A stretch of DNA of 64,000 nucleotides from Riptortus pedestris (taxonomy: Eukaryota > Arthropoda > Insecta > Hemiptera > Alydidae): NCBI GenBank assembly GCA_019009955.1, contig CM032232.1, positions 137,416,001-137,480,000 of the forward strand. The letters are read 5' to 3'. This document shows, one piece after another, positions 63,720 through 64,000 of the stretch (within the stretch, counting starts at the first letter, position 1; the number at the start of each line of letters is the position of its first letter). The translations under genes and the position numbers were made by a program. The notes under the pieces were generated by a model. The model made no database searches, was not told the origin of the DNA, and saw only the letters and a list, made by a program, of their open reading frames with translations.

Positions 63720-64000
63720 AAAATTCGAAATGCAGAAGAGTGGATTTAACGAAGACTGAAAACATGAAACCACGAAAAATCGCTTAATATTTGAGATTCA
63801 TTAAAAATGTAGTAGGTGCAATAATTGTCGAGCACTAGTGCAAGATCAGTAATACAAGGTGGGGCAGTCAAACGGCACTATTTTAGGTATTAAAATAACT
63901 TACACAGAAAATATTTTTAAGTAATATATTTCAACAAATAGTAAGAACACGAATGGAAATTTTTGTTATAAACAGAAAATGTAAAATTCGTCTTACGGTG
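63720..64000. other. H1-related scrap, then a possible transposon end cut by the window
   Basis: GTGGATTTAACGAAGACTGAAA echoes an H1 body in two pieces. From about 63858, AGGTGGGGCAGTCAAACGG resembles the TIR style of Tc1/mariner-like elements, but the partner end, if any, lies outside. Confidence 0.25.

Overview
This window is repeat-choked, AT-rich eukaryotic DNA, most likely from an arthropod with a large transposon-laden genome. I base that on the mix of element types (Helentron/Helitron-like, mariner and Tc1-like, Transib-like, RNase H-bearing LINE fragments, a tRNA-derived SINE), the huge (TA)n tracts, and the absence of any intact gene. I found no convincing host gene, rRNA or CRISPR. 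Every protein-like segment I recognise is a decayed piece of a transposable element.

Two repeat families dominate. Family H1 occurs in some 50 whole or partial intervals on both strands. Its 5' end is AGCAGATTTCCC, folding with TTAAGGGAAATC; then come a (TA)n microsatellite, a G-run, a conserved body, and a 3' end in which GGGAAATCTGCT is followed by a perfect 6-bp stem-loop (ACGCAGCCCCTGCGT) and GACGGAC. A terminal repeat at the 5' end matched by a subterminal one at the 3' end, a short 3' stem-loop, a microsatellite core and insertion into A/T runs are the known hallmarks of non-autonomous Helentrons (HINEs, the class of Drosophila DINE-1). H1 has a short form A (about 580-640 bp), a longer B with a duplicated body, form C with a TTACC-rich segment, and a diverged form D. 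Family H2 ends with a CCCGG/CCGGG hairpin and CTAG-T, like a canonical Helitron 3' end, and carries two or three tandem monomers of about 297 bp. H2 copies repeatedly sit inside the (TA)n of H1 copies. In this annotation strand + for H1 means 5' end to 3' hairpin, and for H2 means towards the CTAG end.

Layout: 0-9 kb holds H1 copies, a foldback at the left edge and a 1.7-kb inverted repeat headed by tRNA-like sequences. 8.8-14.6 kb holds LINE 3' ends, a duplicated 370-bp block and two H2 copies. 16.7-17.5 kb holds a Tc1/mariner deletion derivative and a SINE. 19.6-22.4 kb has H1 copies plus a foldback with a hammerhead-like core. 23.0-25.4 kb holds a Transib-like element with RSS-like CACAGTG ends and a 5-bp target duplication; it lies inside an H1 copy and contains another. 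28-35 kb is H1/H2 with an RTE-like fragment and a SINE. 35-39 kb is lower in repeats, with a Jockey-like RT relic. 41.4-42.3 kb is a mariner deletion derivative in (TA)n. 43-50 kb shows H1 copies broken by H2, a MITE and a Tc1-like element. 52.5-61 kb has a 29-bp minisatellite, a (CT)n tract, SINE pieces, two head-to-head H1 chimeras, a LINE fragment and several hundred-base stretches I cannot assign. 61.2-63.7 kb is a three-level nest.

The parts do not form a pathway. What works together is an ecology of elements: H1 supplies TA tracts and A-runs that other elements and H1 itself enter, so the nests give a relative chronology.
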